Position numbers and translations under genes: made by a program. DNA of 64,000 nucleotides from Azohydromonas aeria. GTDB lineage: Bacteria; Pseudomonadota; Gammaproteobacteria; Burkholderiales; Burkholderiaceae_C. This document shows positions 39,357 to 47,426 of this stretch, in pieces. The notes beneath the pieces are model-generated. The model saw only the letters and a list, made by a program, of their open reading frames with translations. It had not been told where the DNA came from and searched no databases. Each line of letters begins with the position of its first letter. The stretch's first letter is position 1. The DNA lies in NCBI RefSeq assembly GCF_009760915.1, contig NZ_VIDQ01000026.1:16675-80674 (forward strand). Reading direction: 5' to 3'.

Positions 39357-39780
39357 TGAAATGCTCCATTCACGAAATGAATCCGGGTGAAATACGATTG
39401 AAGGTGGGCGGCCGAATAACAGGCCGGCATGAAACCAGAGGCTGGATCGGACGGCGCCGCCTGGCAATTGGTGTTCCCAAATAACATGGGTTTCAAAGAT
39501 TTACGTCAGGAACATTTCGCTTCCAATAAGGTGGGGCCGGTTAGACCTTAGCACCCGCACCGGCCTGAATCGCGCCCGAGATAAGGGTGCGAAAAGTGTT
39601 GGGGAAACCCCTGTTCTCGTTAATACCCGTGTTCATGGGGCTGCGGCGTCTGCGTCAGCGGCGGTTTACTCGCACCCATCGTGTGCATCGACTGCAGGCC
39701 GCAACGTTGACTTCCAGAAAATCCGTCCCGACCGCGGCAATAAACGGTTCGTGCAATTGATTCACCGGAGCGCACAACCC
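39357..39780. promoter_or_regulatory. Divergent regulatory gap between the two EPS arms
   Basis: 424 bases without a gene, AT-richer than its surroundings, between the starts of the reverse GT4 gene and epsD. It holds a near-duplicate 10-mer, ACCCCTGTTC (39607-39616) and ACCCGTGTTC (39625-39634), 18 bases apart, and GGGGAAACCCC (39601-39611). CCCGTGTTCA (39626-39635) recurs before the right-arm genes at 60665-60674. No sigma-54 or sigma-70 box with correct spacing was found. Confidence 0.5.
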
Positions 39781-40755
39781 ATGTCGACGTCGCCCATCAA
39801 ATCTTCCCCTGGCTTTATCCGTCCGCTGGGCCTGGCCCTGGCCCTTGCCCTCGGGCTGCTGTCTGCCTGTGGTGACCGCAACCCCAAGGCGGCCTCGCAG
39901 GTCGCCGTGCGCGTCAACAACGACGAAATCTCGGTGCACCAGGTCAATTTCGTGCTGCAGCAGCAGGACACGCCGCAGGAGTCGCTCGACGCCGCCAGCC
40001 GCCAGGTGCTGAACCGCCTGGTCGACCAGGAGCTGGCGCTGCAGAAGGCGCTGGAGCTCAAGATCGACCGCCAGCCCGCCGTGCTGCAGGCCCTGGAGGC
40101 GGCGCGGCGCGAGGTGCTGGCGCGCGCCTACGTCGAGCGCATCGGCGAGGCCGTGCTCAAGCCCACTGCGGCCGAGATCGAACAGTTCTACAAGGACAAA
40201 CCGGCGCTGTTCAGCGAGCGCCGCATCTACCAGCTTCAGGAGCTCAACATCGAGGCCAAGCCGGAGCAGCTGCCCGAGATCACGAAGAAGCTGGCCGCGG
40301 CCAAGGACCTGGGCGAATTCGCGGAATACCTGAAATCGCAGAACCTGCGTTTCGCGCAAAACCGCGCCGTGCGTGCTGCCGAGCAGTTGCCGATGGAGCA
40401 GCTCAAGGAATTTGCCACCATGCGCGACGGCCAGGCCCGGCTGGTGGCCACGCCCACCGGCGCGGCCGTCATCATGCTGGTGAAATCCCAGAGCCAGCCG
40501 GTGTCCCTGGAAAAGGCCCAGCCCGCCATCGAGCAGTATCTGCTGACCCAGCGCCGCCGCGAGGTGGTGGAAAACGACATCAAGGATTTGCGCGCTGCGG
40601 CCAAGATCGAATATGTCGGCAAGTTTGCCGAGCCTGCCGCCTCCGCGGTGGCCACCAGTCTCAGGAACGGGTCCGGCGAACCCGCTACGCCCGGCGCACC
40701 GGCCCCCGTGTCGGAGTCGTCGCCCATTGTCAGTGGATCGGGAGTGAACAAATGA
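39781..40755 (+). CDS. epsD: EpsD-family peptidylprolyl isomerase lipoprotein
   Basis: 324-residue exported parvulin-like protein of exosortase-B EPS loci. The N-terminus (FIRPLGLALALALGLLSAC) is a lipoprotein signal with the lipidated Cys at residue about 30. A SurA-like N-domain (VRVNNDEISVHQVNFVLQQQ and DAASRQVLNRLVDQELALQK) and a parvulin-type region (ERRIYQLQELNIEA to ATPTGAAVIMLVKSQ) follow; catalytic residues are not fully clear. It probably folds or assembles envelope parts of the EPS machine. Stop overlaps epsE by ATGA. Confidence 0.88.
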   Translation: MSTSPIKSSPGFIRPLGLALALALGLLSACGDRNPKAASQVAVRVNNDEISVHQVNFVLQQQDTPQESLDAASRQVLNRLVDQELALQKALELKIDRQPAVLQALEAARREVLARAYVERIGEAVLKPTAAEIEQFYKDKPALFSERRIYQLQELNIEAKPEQLPEITKKLAAAKDLGEFAEYLKSQNLRFAQNRAVRAAEQLPMEQLKEFATMRDGQARLVATPTGAAVIMLVKSQSQPVSLEKAQPAIEQYLLTQRRREVVENDIKDLRAAAKIEYVGKFAEPAASAVATSLRNGSGEPATPGAPAPVSESSPIVSGSGVNK

Positions 40756-41636
40756 AATCCCTCAACCCCATTCAAAGCCTGGCGGTTGCCTTGTTGCTGG
40801 CCGGCAGCTCCGTGGCATTTGCGCAGAGCAAGGAAAACTCCAGCCGCGTGGCGGCCGTGACGCCGCAGCCGGCGGCCATGGCCCCGTCTTCGGCGGCCAA
40901 CGTGGCCGATTACAAGCTGGGCGCCGGCGACGGCATGAAAATCTCGGTATTCCAGAATCCCGACCTGACCCTTGAAACCAGAATCACCGATACCGGCATG
41001 ATCACTTACCCGCTCATCGGGGCGGTGAAAGTCGGCGGGCTGACGGTGCCGCAGGCCGAGCAGCGCATTGCCAGCGCCCTGAGCAGTGGCAATTTCATCA
41101 AGCAGCCGCAGGTGTCGATATTGATCACGCAGGTGCGCGGCAACCAGGCGGCGGTGCTGGGTTTCGTCAACCGGCCGGGGCGCTACCCGCTGGAGCAGTC
41201 GCAGATGCGGCTGGCCGACCTGCTGGCCGTGGCCGGCGGCGTGGCCGAGTCCGGCTCCGACATCGTCACGCTGGTGGGGTTGCGCGACGGCAAGCCCTTC
41301 AAGACGCAGGTCAGCCTGTCGCAGGCCTTCACCGCCGGGCAGCCCGACGCGGCCTTCGACACCCGGGTGCAGGACGGCGACGTGGTCTACGTGGACCGCG
41401 CCCCCACGGCCTACATCTACGGCGAGGTGCAGCGCCCCGGGCCGCTGCGCCTGGAGCGCGGCATGACGGTGCTGCAGGGCCTGGCCGCCGGTGGCGGCAT
41501 GACCGCGCGCGGCACCGACCGCGGCCTCAAGGTGCACCGCAAGTCCGGCGACGGCCAGACGCAGGTGCTGCAGCCCGCCATGAGCGAGCCGCTGCGCGAC
41601 GGCGACGTCGTCTACGTGCGCGAAAGCATCTTCTGA
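40752..41636 (+). CDS. epsE: Polysaccharide export outer-membrane protein EpsE (Wza-like)
   Basis: 294-residue Wza-type export protein. Signal peptide about residues 1-25 (ending VAFAQ); a Poly_export domain with YKLGAGDGMKISVFQNPDLT and RITDTGMITYPLIGAVKVGG; two SLBB repeats (VRGNQAAVLGFVNRPGRYPL and VDRAPTAYIYGEVQRPGPLR). No lipobox is evident at the cleavage site, unlike Wza. It forms the outer-membrane pore of the export pathway with EpsF in the inner membrane. Overlaps epsD by four bases. Confidence 0.92.
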   Translation: MKSLNPIQSLAVALLLAGSSVAFAQSKENSSRVAAVTPQPAAMAPSSAANVADYKLGAGDGMKISVFQNPDLTLETRITDTGMITYPLIGAVKVGGLTVPQAEQRIASALSSGNFIKQPQVSILITQVRGNQAAVLGFVNRPGRYPLEQSQMRLADLLAVAGGVAESGSDIVTLVGLRDGKPFKTQVSLSQAFTAGQPDAAFDTRVQDGDVVYVDRAPTAYIYGEVQRPGPLRLERGMTVLQGLAAGGGMTARGTDRGLKVHRKSGDGQTQVLQPAMSEPLRDGDVVYVRESIF

Positions 41637-41664
41637 CCCGGACACGCTTGCGAAGGATTTCCGC

Positions 41665-43083
41665 ATGTCGATCGCGCAGTTTCTCGCCATCCTGGCGGCC
41701 CGCTGGAAAGTGCTGCTGCTGGTGCTGGCCACCACCGTCGCCGCCACGCTGGGCATCAGCCTGATGCTGCCCAAGAGCTACACGGCCTCGGCCTCAGTGC
41801 TGGTGCAGGTGGCCTCGCCCGACCCGATCGTGGGCATGAGCCTGGCCAGCCAGCTGGTGCCCCAGGTCATGACCAGCCAGGTCGAGATCATCTACAGCGA
41901 CCGCGTGGCACAGAAGGCCGCGCGGCTGCTGCGCCTCAACGAGAACGCCGACCTGCGCAACCAGTGGCAGCTCGTGACGCAGGGCGTGGGCTCCTACGAG
42001 GCCTGGCTGGGCGACGTGCTGCAGAACAACCTGCAGGTGGTGCAGGGCCAGTCCAACATCATCACCGTCAACTACAAGTCGCCTGACCGCAAGCTGGCCG
42101 CGGCCACGGCCAACGCCTTCGTGCAGGCCTACCTCGACACGGCGCTGGAGCTGCGCGTGGACCCGGCGCGCCAATCCAGCGCCTTCTTCGACGAGCGCTC
42201 CAAGGTGCTGCGCCAGCAGCTCGAACAGGCCCAGACGGCACTGTCGAAGTACCAGCGTGACAACGGCATCGTCGCCACCGACGAGCGCATCGACATCGAG
42301 ACGGCGCGGCTCAACGAGCTGTCCTCGCAGCTCGTGGGCATGCAGGCGCTGGCCGTGGAGTCCAGCAGCCGCCAGGCCGCGGCGCGCAGCGCCAGCGACC
42401 GCGTGCAGGACGTGCTCAACAACGGCCTGGTGACGAGCCTGCGCGCCGACGCCTCGCGCCAGGAGGCGCGGCTCAACGAGCTCAGCGCGCGGCTCGGCGA
42501 CGCGCACCCGGCAGTGCAGGAGGCCAAGGCCAACCTGGCCACCATGCGCCGGCGCGTCGATGACGAGGTCGCGCGCGTGGCCTCGGGCGTGACGGTGAGC
42601 AGCAACATCAACCGCGCCCGCGAGGCCGAGATCCGCGCCGCCGTCGAGACCCAGCGCGAGCGCGTGCTCAAGCTCAAGGCCCAGCGCGACGGCATGGCCT
42701 CGCTGCTGCGCGACGTGGACAACGCGCAGAAGTCCTACGACACCGTCATGGCGCGCTTCAACACCACCAGCATCGAGAGCCAGGCCACGATGACCAACCT
42801 CGTGCAGTTCCAGCGCGCCAACGAGCCGGTGGAACCGTCCTCGCCCAACGTGCTGCTCAACACGATCGTGGCGTTCTTCGGCGGCACGCTGCTGGCGGTG
42901 GCCGCGGCGCTGGGCCTCGAATTCATGAACCGCCGCGTGCGCTCGCCCAGCGACGTGCTGCAGCTGGCCGACGTGCCCGTCATCGGCATCCTGCCGCGGC
43001 CCGACCGGCGCCAATGGTTCGGTGCCCGCCGCATGAGCCCGATGCAGTCGCGGCTGGTCAGCTATTCCGGAAAGGCCGTGTGA
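41665..43083 (+). CDS. epsF: Chain-length determinant protein EpsF (Wzz-like)
   Basis: 472-residue inner-membrane protein. Wzz architecture: N-terminal transmembrane helix (about 14-34, RWKVLLLVLATTVAATLGIS), a long periplasmic helical region with coiled-coil-like segments (VLRQQLEQAQTALSKYQRDN, residues about 180-330), and a second transmembrane helix (about 395-415) preceded by the Pro-rich PVEPSSPNVLLNTIV. It regulates polymer length and couples to the EpsG kinase. Stop TGA overlaps the epsG ATG (TGATG). Confidence 0.92.
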   Translation: MSIAQFLAILAARWKVLLLVLATTVAATLGISLMLPKSYTASASVLVQVASPDPIVGMSLASQLVPQVMTSQVEIIYSDRVAQKAARLLRLNENADLRNQWQLVTQGVGSYEAWLGDVLQNNLQVVQGQSNIITVNYKSPDRKLAAATANAFVQAYLDTALELRVDPARQSSAFFDERSKVLRQQLEQAQTALSKYQRDNGIVATDERIDIETARLNELSSQLVGMQALAVESSSRQAAARSASDRVQDVLNNGLVTSLRADASRQEARLNELSARLGDAHPAVQEAKANLATMRRRVDDEVARVASGVTVSSNINRAREAEIRAAVETQRERVLKLKAQRDGMASLLRDVDNAQKSYDTVMARFNTTSIESQATMTNLVQFQRANEPVEPSSPNVLLNTIVAFFGGTLLAVAAALGLEFMNRRVRSPSDVLQLADVPVIGILPRPDRRQWFGARRMSPMQSRLVSYSGKAV

Positions 43084-44027
43084 TGGAACTCCACCGCATT
43101 CCCACCTCGACGCTGCGCGACGGCACCTCCGGCGCCTCGTTCAGCTACCGCACCGAGCAGGCCGACCCCGCCGACGAGGCGCCGCCGGGGGCCCGGGAAC
43201 GGCCCATCGGCGAGATCATCAAGTCGGCCAACCAGCTCAGCAACGAGCAGATCGACCGGGTGCTGCAGCACCAGAAGGAGCGCGGCATCCGCTTTGGCGA
43301 GGCCGCCGTCGAGCTCGGCGTGGCCAGCGGCAACGACGTGCTGTGGGCGCTGTCGCAGCAGTTCCACTATCCCTATCCGGCCAACTCCAAGAGCCTGCTC
43401 AGCAGCGAGCTGGTCACGGCGCGCGACCCGTTCTCGTTCCGCTCCGAGGCCTTCCGCGCCATCCGCAGCCAGCTGATGATGCAGCTGTTCACGGAGGAAA
43501 CCGGCGCGCGCTCGCTGGCCGTGGTCAGCCCCGACTCCGGCGACGGCAAGACCTACTTCGCGGCCAACCTGGCCATCGCCTTCTCGCAACTGGGCGGGCG
43601 CACGCTGCTGATCGACGCGGACATGCGCAACCCGCGCCAGCACGAGGTGTTCTGCGTGGACAACACCACCGGGCTCTCCGGCGTGCTGTCCGGGCGCACG
43701 CTCATCAACGTCATCCGCCCCGTGGAGGAGCTGCCCAGCCTGTACCTGCTGCCCGTGGGCGCGGTGCCGCCCAACCCGCTGGAGCTGGTCGAGCGCCCGG
43801 CCTTCGGGCTGCTCATGCGCGAGCTGGCTTCCAAGTTCGACTACGTCGTGGTGGACACGCCGGCCTACGCGCACGGCTCGGACGCGCCCGTCATCGCCGC
43901 GCGCTGCGACGGCGTGCTGACCATGGTGCGCTCGGGCCGCAGCAGCGCCACGTCGCTGCAGGACCTGACCACGGCGCTGCGCAGCGTGCCCGTGCGCCTG
44001 TGCGGCGTGGTCATGAACGAGTACTGA
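43083..44027 (+). CDS. epsG: EpsG, BY-kinase-like chain-length regulator
   Basis: 314-residue cytosolic P-loop protein of the CpsD/CapB family. Walker A-like SPDSGDGKTYFAANLAIAF (residues about 143-160), Walker A' GGRTLLIDADMRNPRQHEVF and Walker B YVVVDTPAY are present. The N-terminal 100 residues contain an extra domain (RPIGEIIKSANQLSNEQIDR and RFGEAAVELGVASGNDVLWA) like the N-terminal region of GspE-type ATPases. There is no C-terminal tyrosine cluster; only the last residue is Tyr, so autophosphorylation may be limited. Partner of EpsF, overlapping it by one base. Confidence 0.9.
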   Translation: MELHRIPTSTLRDGTSGASFSYRTEQADPADEAPPGARERPIGEIIKSANQLSNEQIDRVLQHQKERGIRFGEAAVELGVASGNDVLWALSQQFHYPYPANSKSLLSSELVTARDPFSFRSEAFRAIRSQLMMQLFTEETGARSLAVVSPDSGDGKTYFAANLAIAFSQLGGRTLLIDADMRNPRQHEVFCVDNTTGLSGVLSGRTLINVIRPVEELPSLYLLPVGAVPPNPLELVERPAFGLLMRELASKFDYVVVDTPAYAHGSDAPVIAARCDGVLTMVRSGRSSATSLQDLTTALRSVPVRLCGVVMNEY

Positions 44028-44111
44028 GGCGTACGCCCGCGCATCCGCCCCCGTGGCCCGGCCCCGCCGGCAGCCACAGCAGCAACAGTAAACAGCAGCA
44101 CCAGCATCAGC

Positions 44112-44990
44112 ATGCGAGCCCTTGGCATCACCCCGGCGCTGCCCGCCGCCGCGCAGTTCTGGCCCTTCGGGCTGCTGGCGCTGGGCTTTGCGCTGCTGTA
44201 CGTCCCGACCTTCCACGACCTGTCGCGCACGACCTGGGCCTCCGACGAGCAGGGGCACGGCCCGATCATCCTTGCCATCAGCTACTGGCTGGCCTGGCGC
44301 AAGCGGCATGAGTTCCTGGCCGCGCCGGTGCGGCCGAGCGTGGGCGCCGGCGCGCTGAGCCTGCTGCTGGGGCTGCTGCTCTACGCCTTCGGCCGTTCGC
44401 AGTCCGTCATCGCCTTCGAGGTCGGCTCGCAGATCTTCGTGTGGCTGGGCGTGCTGCTGCTGCTGCGCGGCTGGGCGGCGGTGAAGGTGCTGTGGTTCCC
44501 GCTGTTCTTCCTGGTGTTCATGGCGCCGCTGCCCGGCGCGCTGGTGGCGGCGCTGACCACGCCGCTGCGCGCGGCCGTCTCCAGCGTGGCCGAGAACGTG
44601 CTCTACGCCGTGGGCTACCCGGTGGCGCGCACCGGCGCGATGCTGAGCATCGGCCAGTACCAGCTGTTCGTGGCCGACGCCTGCGCCGGCCTGAACACGA
44701 TGTTCACGCTGGAATCGCTGGGGCTGCTGTACATGAACCTCATGAACTACACCCGCGTGGCGCGCAACGTGGCGCTGGCAGTGTGCATCGTGCCGATCTC
44801 GTTCCTGGCCAACGTGGTGCGGGTGATGATCCTGGTGCTGGTCACCTACCACTTCGGCGACGCGGCGGGGCAGGGCTTCATCCACGACTTTGCCGGCATG
44901 GTGCTGTTCCTGGTGGCGCTGGTGCTGATGCTGGCCATCGACTACCCGCTGGGGTGGCTGTTCCCTGAGAAGAAGAGGGCTGCGGCATGA
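44112..44990 (+). CDS. xrtB: Exosortase B (XrtB)
   Basis: 292-residue polytopic membrane protein with about eight transmembrane helices. The exosortase triad is visible: Cys191 in ADACAGLNTM, Arg237 in FLANVVRVM and His258 in FIHDFAGMV. Exosortases are membrane cysteine transpeptidases thought to process PEP-CTERM-like proteins; the XrtB type is tied to eps operons with EpsI and a polymerase. No PEP-CTERM substrate is in the window. The 84-base gap before it is a CAG-rich low-complexity stretch. The stop TGA overlaps an ATG (44987) of a tiny ORF. Confidence 0.93.
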   Translation: MRALGITPALPAAAQFWPFGLLALGFALLYVPTFHDLSRTTWASDEQGHGPIILAISYWLAWRKRHEFLAAPVRPSVGAGALSLLLGLLLYAFGRSQSVIAFEVGSQIFVWLGVLLLLRGWAAVKVLWFPLFFLVFMAPLPGALVAALTTPLRAAVSSVAENVLYAVGYPVARTGAMLSIGQYQLFVADACAGLNTMFTLESLGLLYMNLMNYTRVARNVALAVCIVPISFLANVVRVMILVLVTYHFGDAAGQGFIHDFAGMVLFLVALVLMLAIDYPLGWLFPEKKRAAA

Positions 44991-45070
44991 GCGCCGGCGC
45001 ACGGCCGCTCCGAAGCCGGTACTGCGTCCCGCTGGGCGGGACCGCGCGCAGCGCGAGGGCGCCCCAATGA
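44987..45070 (+). other. 27-codon ORF within an 80-bp palindrome-bearing insertion
   Basis: ATGAGCGCCG occurs at 44987-44996, overlapping the xrtB stop, and again at 45067-45076, as the start of epsI, 80 bases apart. The DNA between contains a 7-bp hairpin (45026-45032 with 45036-45042). From the first ATG a 27-codon ORF (MSAGARPLRSR...RAPQ) runs to a TGA that overlaps the epsI ATG. So translation can pass xrtB, small ORF, epsI by two ATGA overlaps. This looks like an insertion with a 10-base direct repeat that kept coupling; whether the peptide matters is unknown. Confidence 0.5.
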
Positions 45071-45822
45071 GCGCCGTCATGACGCCGGGCAGCGGCCTGA
45101 GCGCCCGCAGCCTGCGCCTGCGCGTGCTGGCCGTGTTCCTGGCCATGGCGCTGGCGGCGTGGCTGGCACACGCGTTCACGCCCCGGCACAAGGTGGCCGA
45201 CGAGCGCCCGATGGGGCCGCTGGAGCAGCTCGTGCCGGCGCGCTTCGGCGACTGGCGCATCGACGACAGCCTGCCCGCGATCCTGCCCTCGCCGGAGGTG
45301 CAGGAGCGGCTCGACCGCATCTACAACCAGGTGCTGTCGCGCACCTACGTGGACTCCCAGGGCCGCCACATCATGCTGTCCATCGCCTACGGCGGCGACC
45401 AGTCCGACGGCACCACCGCGCACAAGCCCGAGGTCTGCTACCCGGCGCAGGGGCTGGAGATCGTCTTCAACCGCACCGGCACGCTCGACGCGGACGGGCA
45501 GGTGCTGCCGGTGCGGCGGCTGCGCGCGAAGCTGGGCGCGCGCCACGAGCCCATCACCTACTGGATCGTGGTCGGCGACCAGGCCGTGACCTCGGGCTCG
45601 GGCATGAAGATGGTGCAGCTGCGCTACGGGCTGCGCGGGCAGATCCCCGACGGCGTGCTGGTGCGCGTCTCCAGCATCGAGCGCGACGCCGAGGCGGCCT
45701 GGGCGCTGCACGCGTCCTTCGTGCGCGCCCTGGGGGCCGGCCTCGATCCGGACGTGCGCCAGCGCCTGTTCGGCACCCATTCCCTCGACCACCCCTCACC
45801 AGCGAGGCCGGCCCAGCCATGA
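45067..45822 (+). CDS. epsI: EpsI family protein (exosortase-associated)
   Basis: 251-residue protein of the EpsI family, always found with exosortases. One N-terminal transmembrane helix (about 18-36, LRLRVLAVFLAMALAAWLAH) anchors a periplasmic domain with the family features RFGDWRIDDS, YNQVLSRTYVDSQGRHIMLS, AYGGDQSDGTTAHKPEVCYP and ITYWIVVGDQAVTSGSGMK. The Cys in KPEVCYPAQG is invariant in the family. Function unknown; in some species fused to the exosortase. Stop overlaps the next ATG. Confidence 0.93.
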   Translation: MSAVMTPGSGLSARSLRLRVLAVFLAMALAAWLAHAFTPRHKVADERPMGPLEQLVPARFGDWRIDDSLPAILPSPEVQERLDRIYNQVLSRTYVDSQGRHIMLSIAYGGDQSDGTTAHKPEVCYPAQGLEIVFNRTGTLDADGQVLPVRRLRAKLGARHEPITYWIVVGDQAVTSGSGMKMVQLRYGLRGQIPDGVLVRVSSIERDAEAAWALHASFVRALGAGLDPDVRQRLFGTHSLDHPSPARPAQP

Positions 45823-47426
45823 CCCCTGCACGTTCCCGTGGCGCCGCCTGGCTGCTGCTGTTCTGCGTCCTGGGCTTCGCCGCGCTGATGGGGGCGGTGG
45901 CCGGCCTGGGGCGGCCCATGCTGCTGGGACCCTTCATTGCGCTGCTGGGGCTGGTCGTGCTGTTCGTGGTGCCGGCGCGGCTGATGTTCTGGTCGCTGCT
46001 GCTGCTGTCGATGCTGGTGGTCGGGCCGGTCATGTACTTCGCCAAGATCGAGAGCGCGCGCTGGGGGCCGCCGCTGCTGGCCATGGCGCTGTACGTGCCG
46101 CTGGTGGCGTACGTGCTCAAGCCGCGCCGCTCCCAGCCCGACGCGGGCTGGCCGCTGTGGCTGTTCGTGCTGTTCATGTTCATCGCCACGGCGGTGTTCA
46201 GCACGGTCATGGGCTCGCCCATGCTGGGCGAGGTGGTCGTGGCCTCGCGCGCCTACCTGGCCTTCTGGTCCTTCGCGCTGGCGCTGGCGTTGGGCATGTT
46301 CGCGGTGCGCGACATGCTGCTGGGCTGGTGGGCGCTGCTGGCCTGCGCCGCGATCCAGCTGCCCGTGTCGATGTACCAGTACTTCGTGGTGGCCAAGCAG
46401 TCGATGCGGCTGTCGCCGTGGGACGCGGTGGTGGGCACCTTCCCCGGCAACATGGACGGCGGCGGCGCCAGCCATGCCATGGGCATCTTTCTGCTCATCG
46501 CGCTGTGCGCGGTGGTGGCGCTGTGGCGGGCCAGGCGCATCCACCGCGGCCTGGCTGTCGTGATTGGGGCCTGCATCCTGGGCTCGCTGGTGCTGTCGGA
46601 GGTCAAGGCGGTGGTGCTGCTGGTGCCGGTGGCCTTCGCGCTGCAGTTCTGGCGCGAGCTGGTGCGCCGGCCGCTGCTGGCCGTGGGCGCGGTGGTGGTG
46701 TCGGTGGGGTTGATGGCGTCGATCATGACGCTCTACCAGACCACCTTCTACGCCGGGCGCGGCGTGACGCTGCAGGGGAAGCTGCCGAGCTCGCCGCTGG
46801 AGTCGATCCAGAACCAGCTCAACCCGCAGCAGGCCCACACCAAGGACGGCGGCCAGATCGTCAGCCGCGCCGCGCGCGTCGCCGACTGGTGGCGCCGTGG
46901 CGTGACCTACGGCGACCCGTACCACGCGCTGCTGGGCTACGGCGTGGGCGCCACGCAGAACTCGTCCTTCGGCATGGGCGAGCTGGTGCCGAAGTTCGCC
47001 TACCTGCTCGACACCACCGGCACCAACATCCTGCTGTGGGAGACCGGCGTCATCGGGCACCTGCTGCTGGTGCTGCTGCTGCTGCTGGCGGCGGCCAACG
47101 CCAACGCCTGCTCGCGCTCGCCCCTGGTGCCCGTGGAGCACCGCGCGCTGCTGGAGGCCGGGGGCGTGGGGCTGGTGCTGTTCGCGATCACGCTGCCGTA
47201 CAGCAACTTCGCGCTGCGCACGCCGCCCTCGCAGTTCCTGATGGTGTTCATGCTCGGTTACGCCACCTACTGGTGGCGCCAGGTGCGCCTGGCGCAGCCC
47301 GCGCACGCCATGGGCCGTTTCAACGCCGCTGCCGACGCGACCCGGGCGCCACCGCCCGCGCGTGGCGGCAGCGGCACGCGGCCGGCGGCAGGCACCGTGC
47401 TGCCGGCGGGTTATCGCCATGGATGA
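45819..47426 (+). CDS. EPS polymerase / O-antigen-ligase-like membrane protein
   Basis: 535-residue polytopic inner-membrane protein with about 11 hydrophobic helices and a large periplasmic loop at roughly residues 310-395 (GVTLQGKLPSSPLESIQNQL to YGDPYHALLGYGVGATQ). This layout is that of Wzy polymerases and O-antigen ligases, which join lipid-linked repeats in the periplasm. The Arg-rich RAARVADWWRRGVTYGD stretch in the loop is as expected for sugar-phosphate binding. It starts ATGA-coupled to epsI and overlaps the first sulfotransferase by 8 bases. Confidence 0.82.
   Translation: MTPARSRGAAWLLLFCVLGFAALMGAVAGLGRPMLLGPFIALLGLVVLFVVPARLMFWSLLLLSMLVVGPVMYFAKIESARWGPPLLAMALYVPLVAYVLKPRRSQPDAGWPLWLFVLFMFIATAVFSTVMGSPMLGEVVVASRAYLAFWSFALALALGMFAVRDMLLGWWALLACAAIQLPVSMYQYFVVAKQSMRLSPWDAVVGTFPGNMDGGGASHAMGIFLLIALCAVVALWRARRIHRGLAVVIGACILGSLVLSEVKAVVLLVPVAFALQFWRELVRRPLLAVGAVVVSVGLMASIMTLYQTTFYAGRGVTLQGKLPSSPLESIQNQLNPQQAHTKDGGQIVSRAARVADWWRRGVTYGDPYHALLGYGVGATQNSSFGMGELVPKFAYLLDTTGTNILLWETGVIGHLLLVLLLLLAAANANACSRSPLVPVEHRALLEAGGVGLVLFAITLPYSNFALRTPPSQFLMVFMLGYATYWWRQVRLAQPAHAMGRFNAAADATRAPPPARGGSGTRPAAGTVLPAGYRHG

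Noticed and set aside
39462..39478. TGGCAATTGGTGTTCCC as a sigma-54 promoter before epsD
   Set aside because: The invariant GG and GC doublets are not at the required spacing, and no other -24/-12 pair was found in the gap.
44028..44111. CAG-rich repeat upstream of xrtB as a separate feature
   Set aside because: Low complexity, irregular units, no structure or motif; more likely simple drift in a short spacer.
43062..45320. Long reverse-strand open frame over epsG, xrtB and epsI
   Set aside because: Antisense to intact genes with recognised motifs; His/Arg/Gln-rich composition typical of complementary reading of GC-rich genes.
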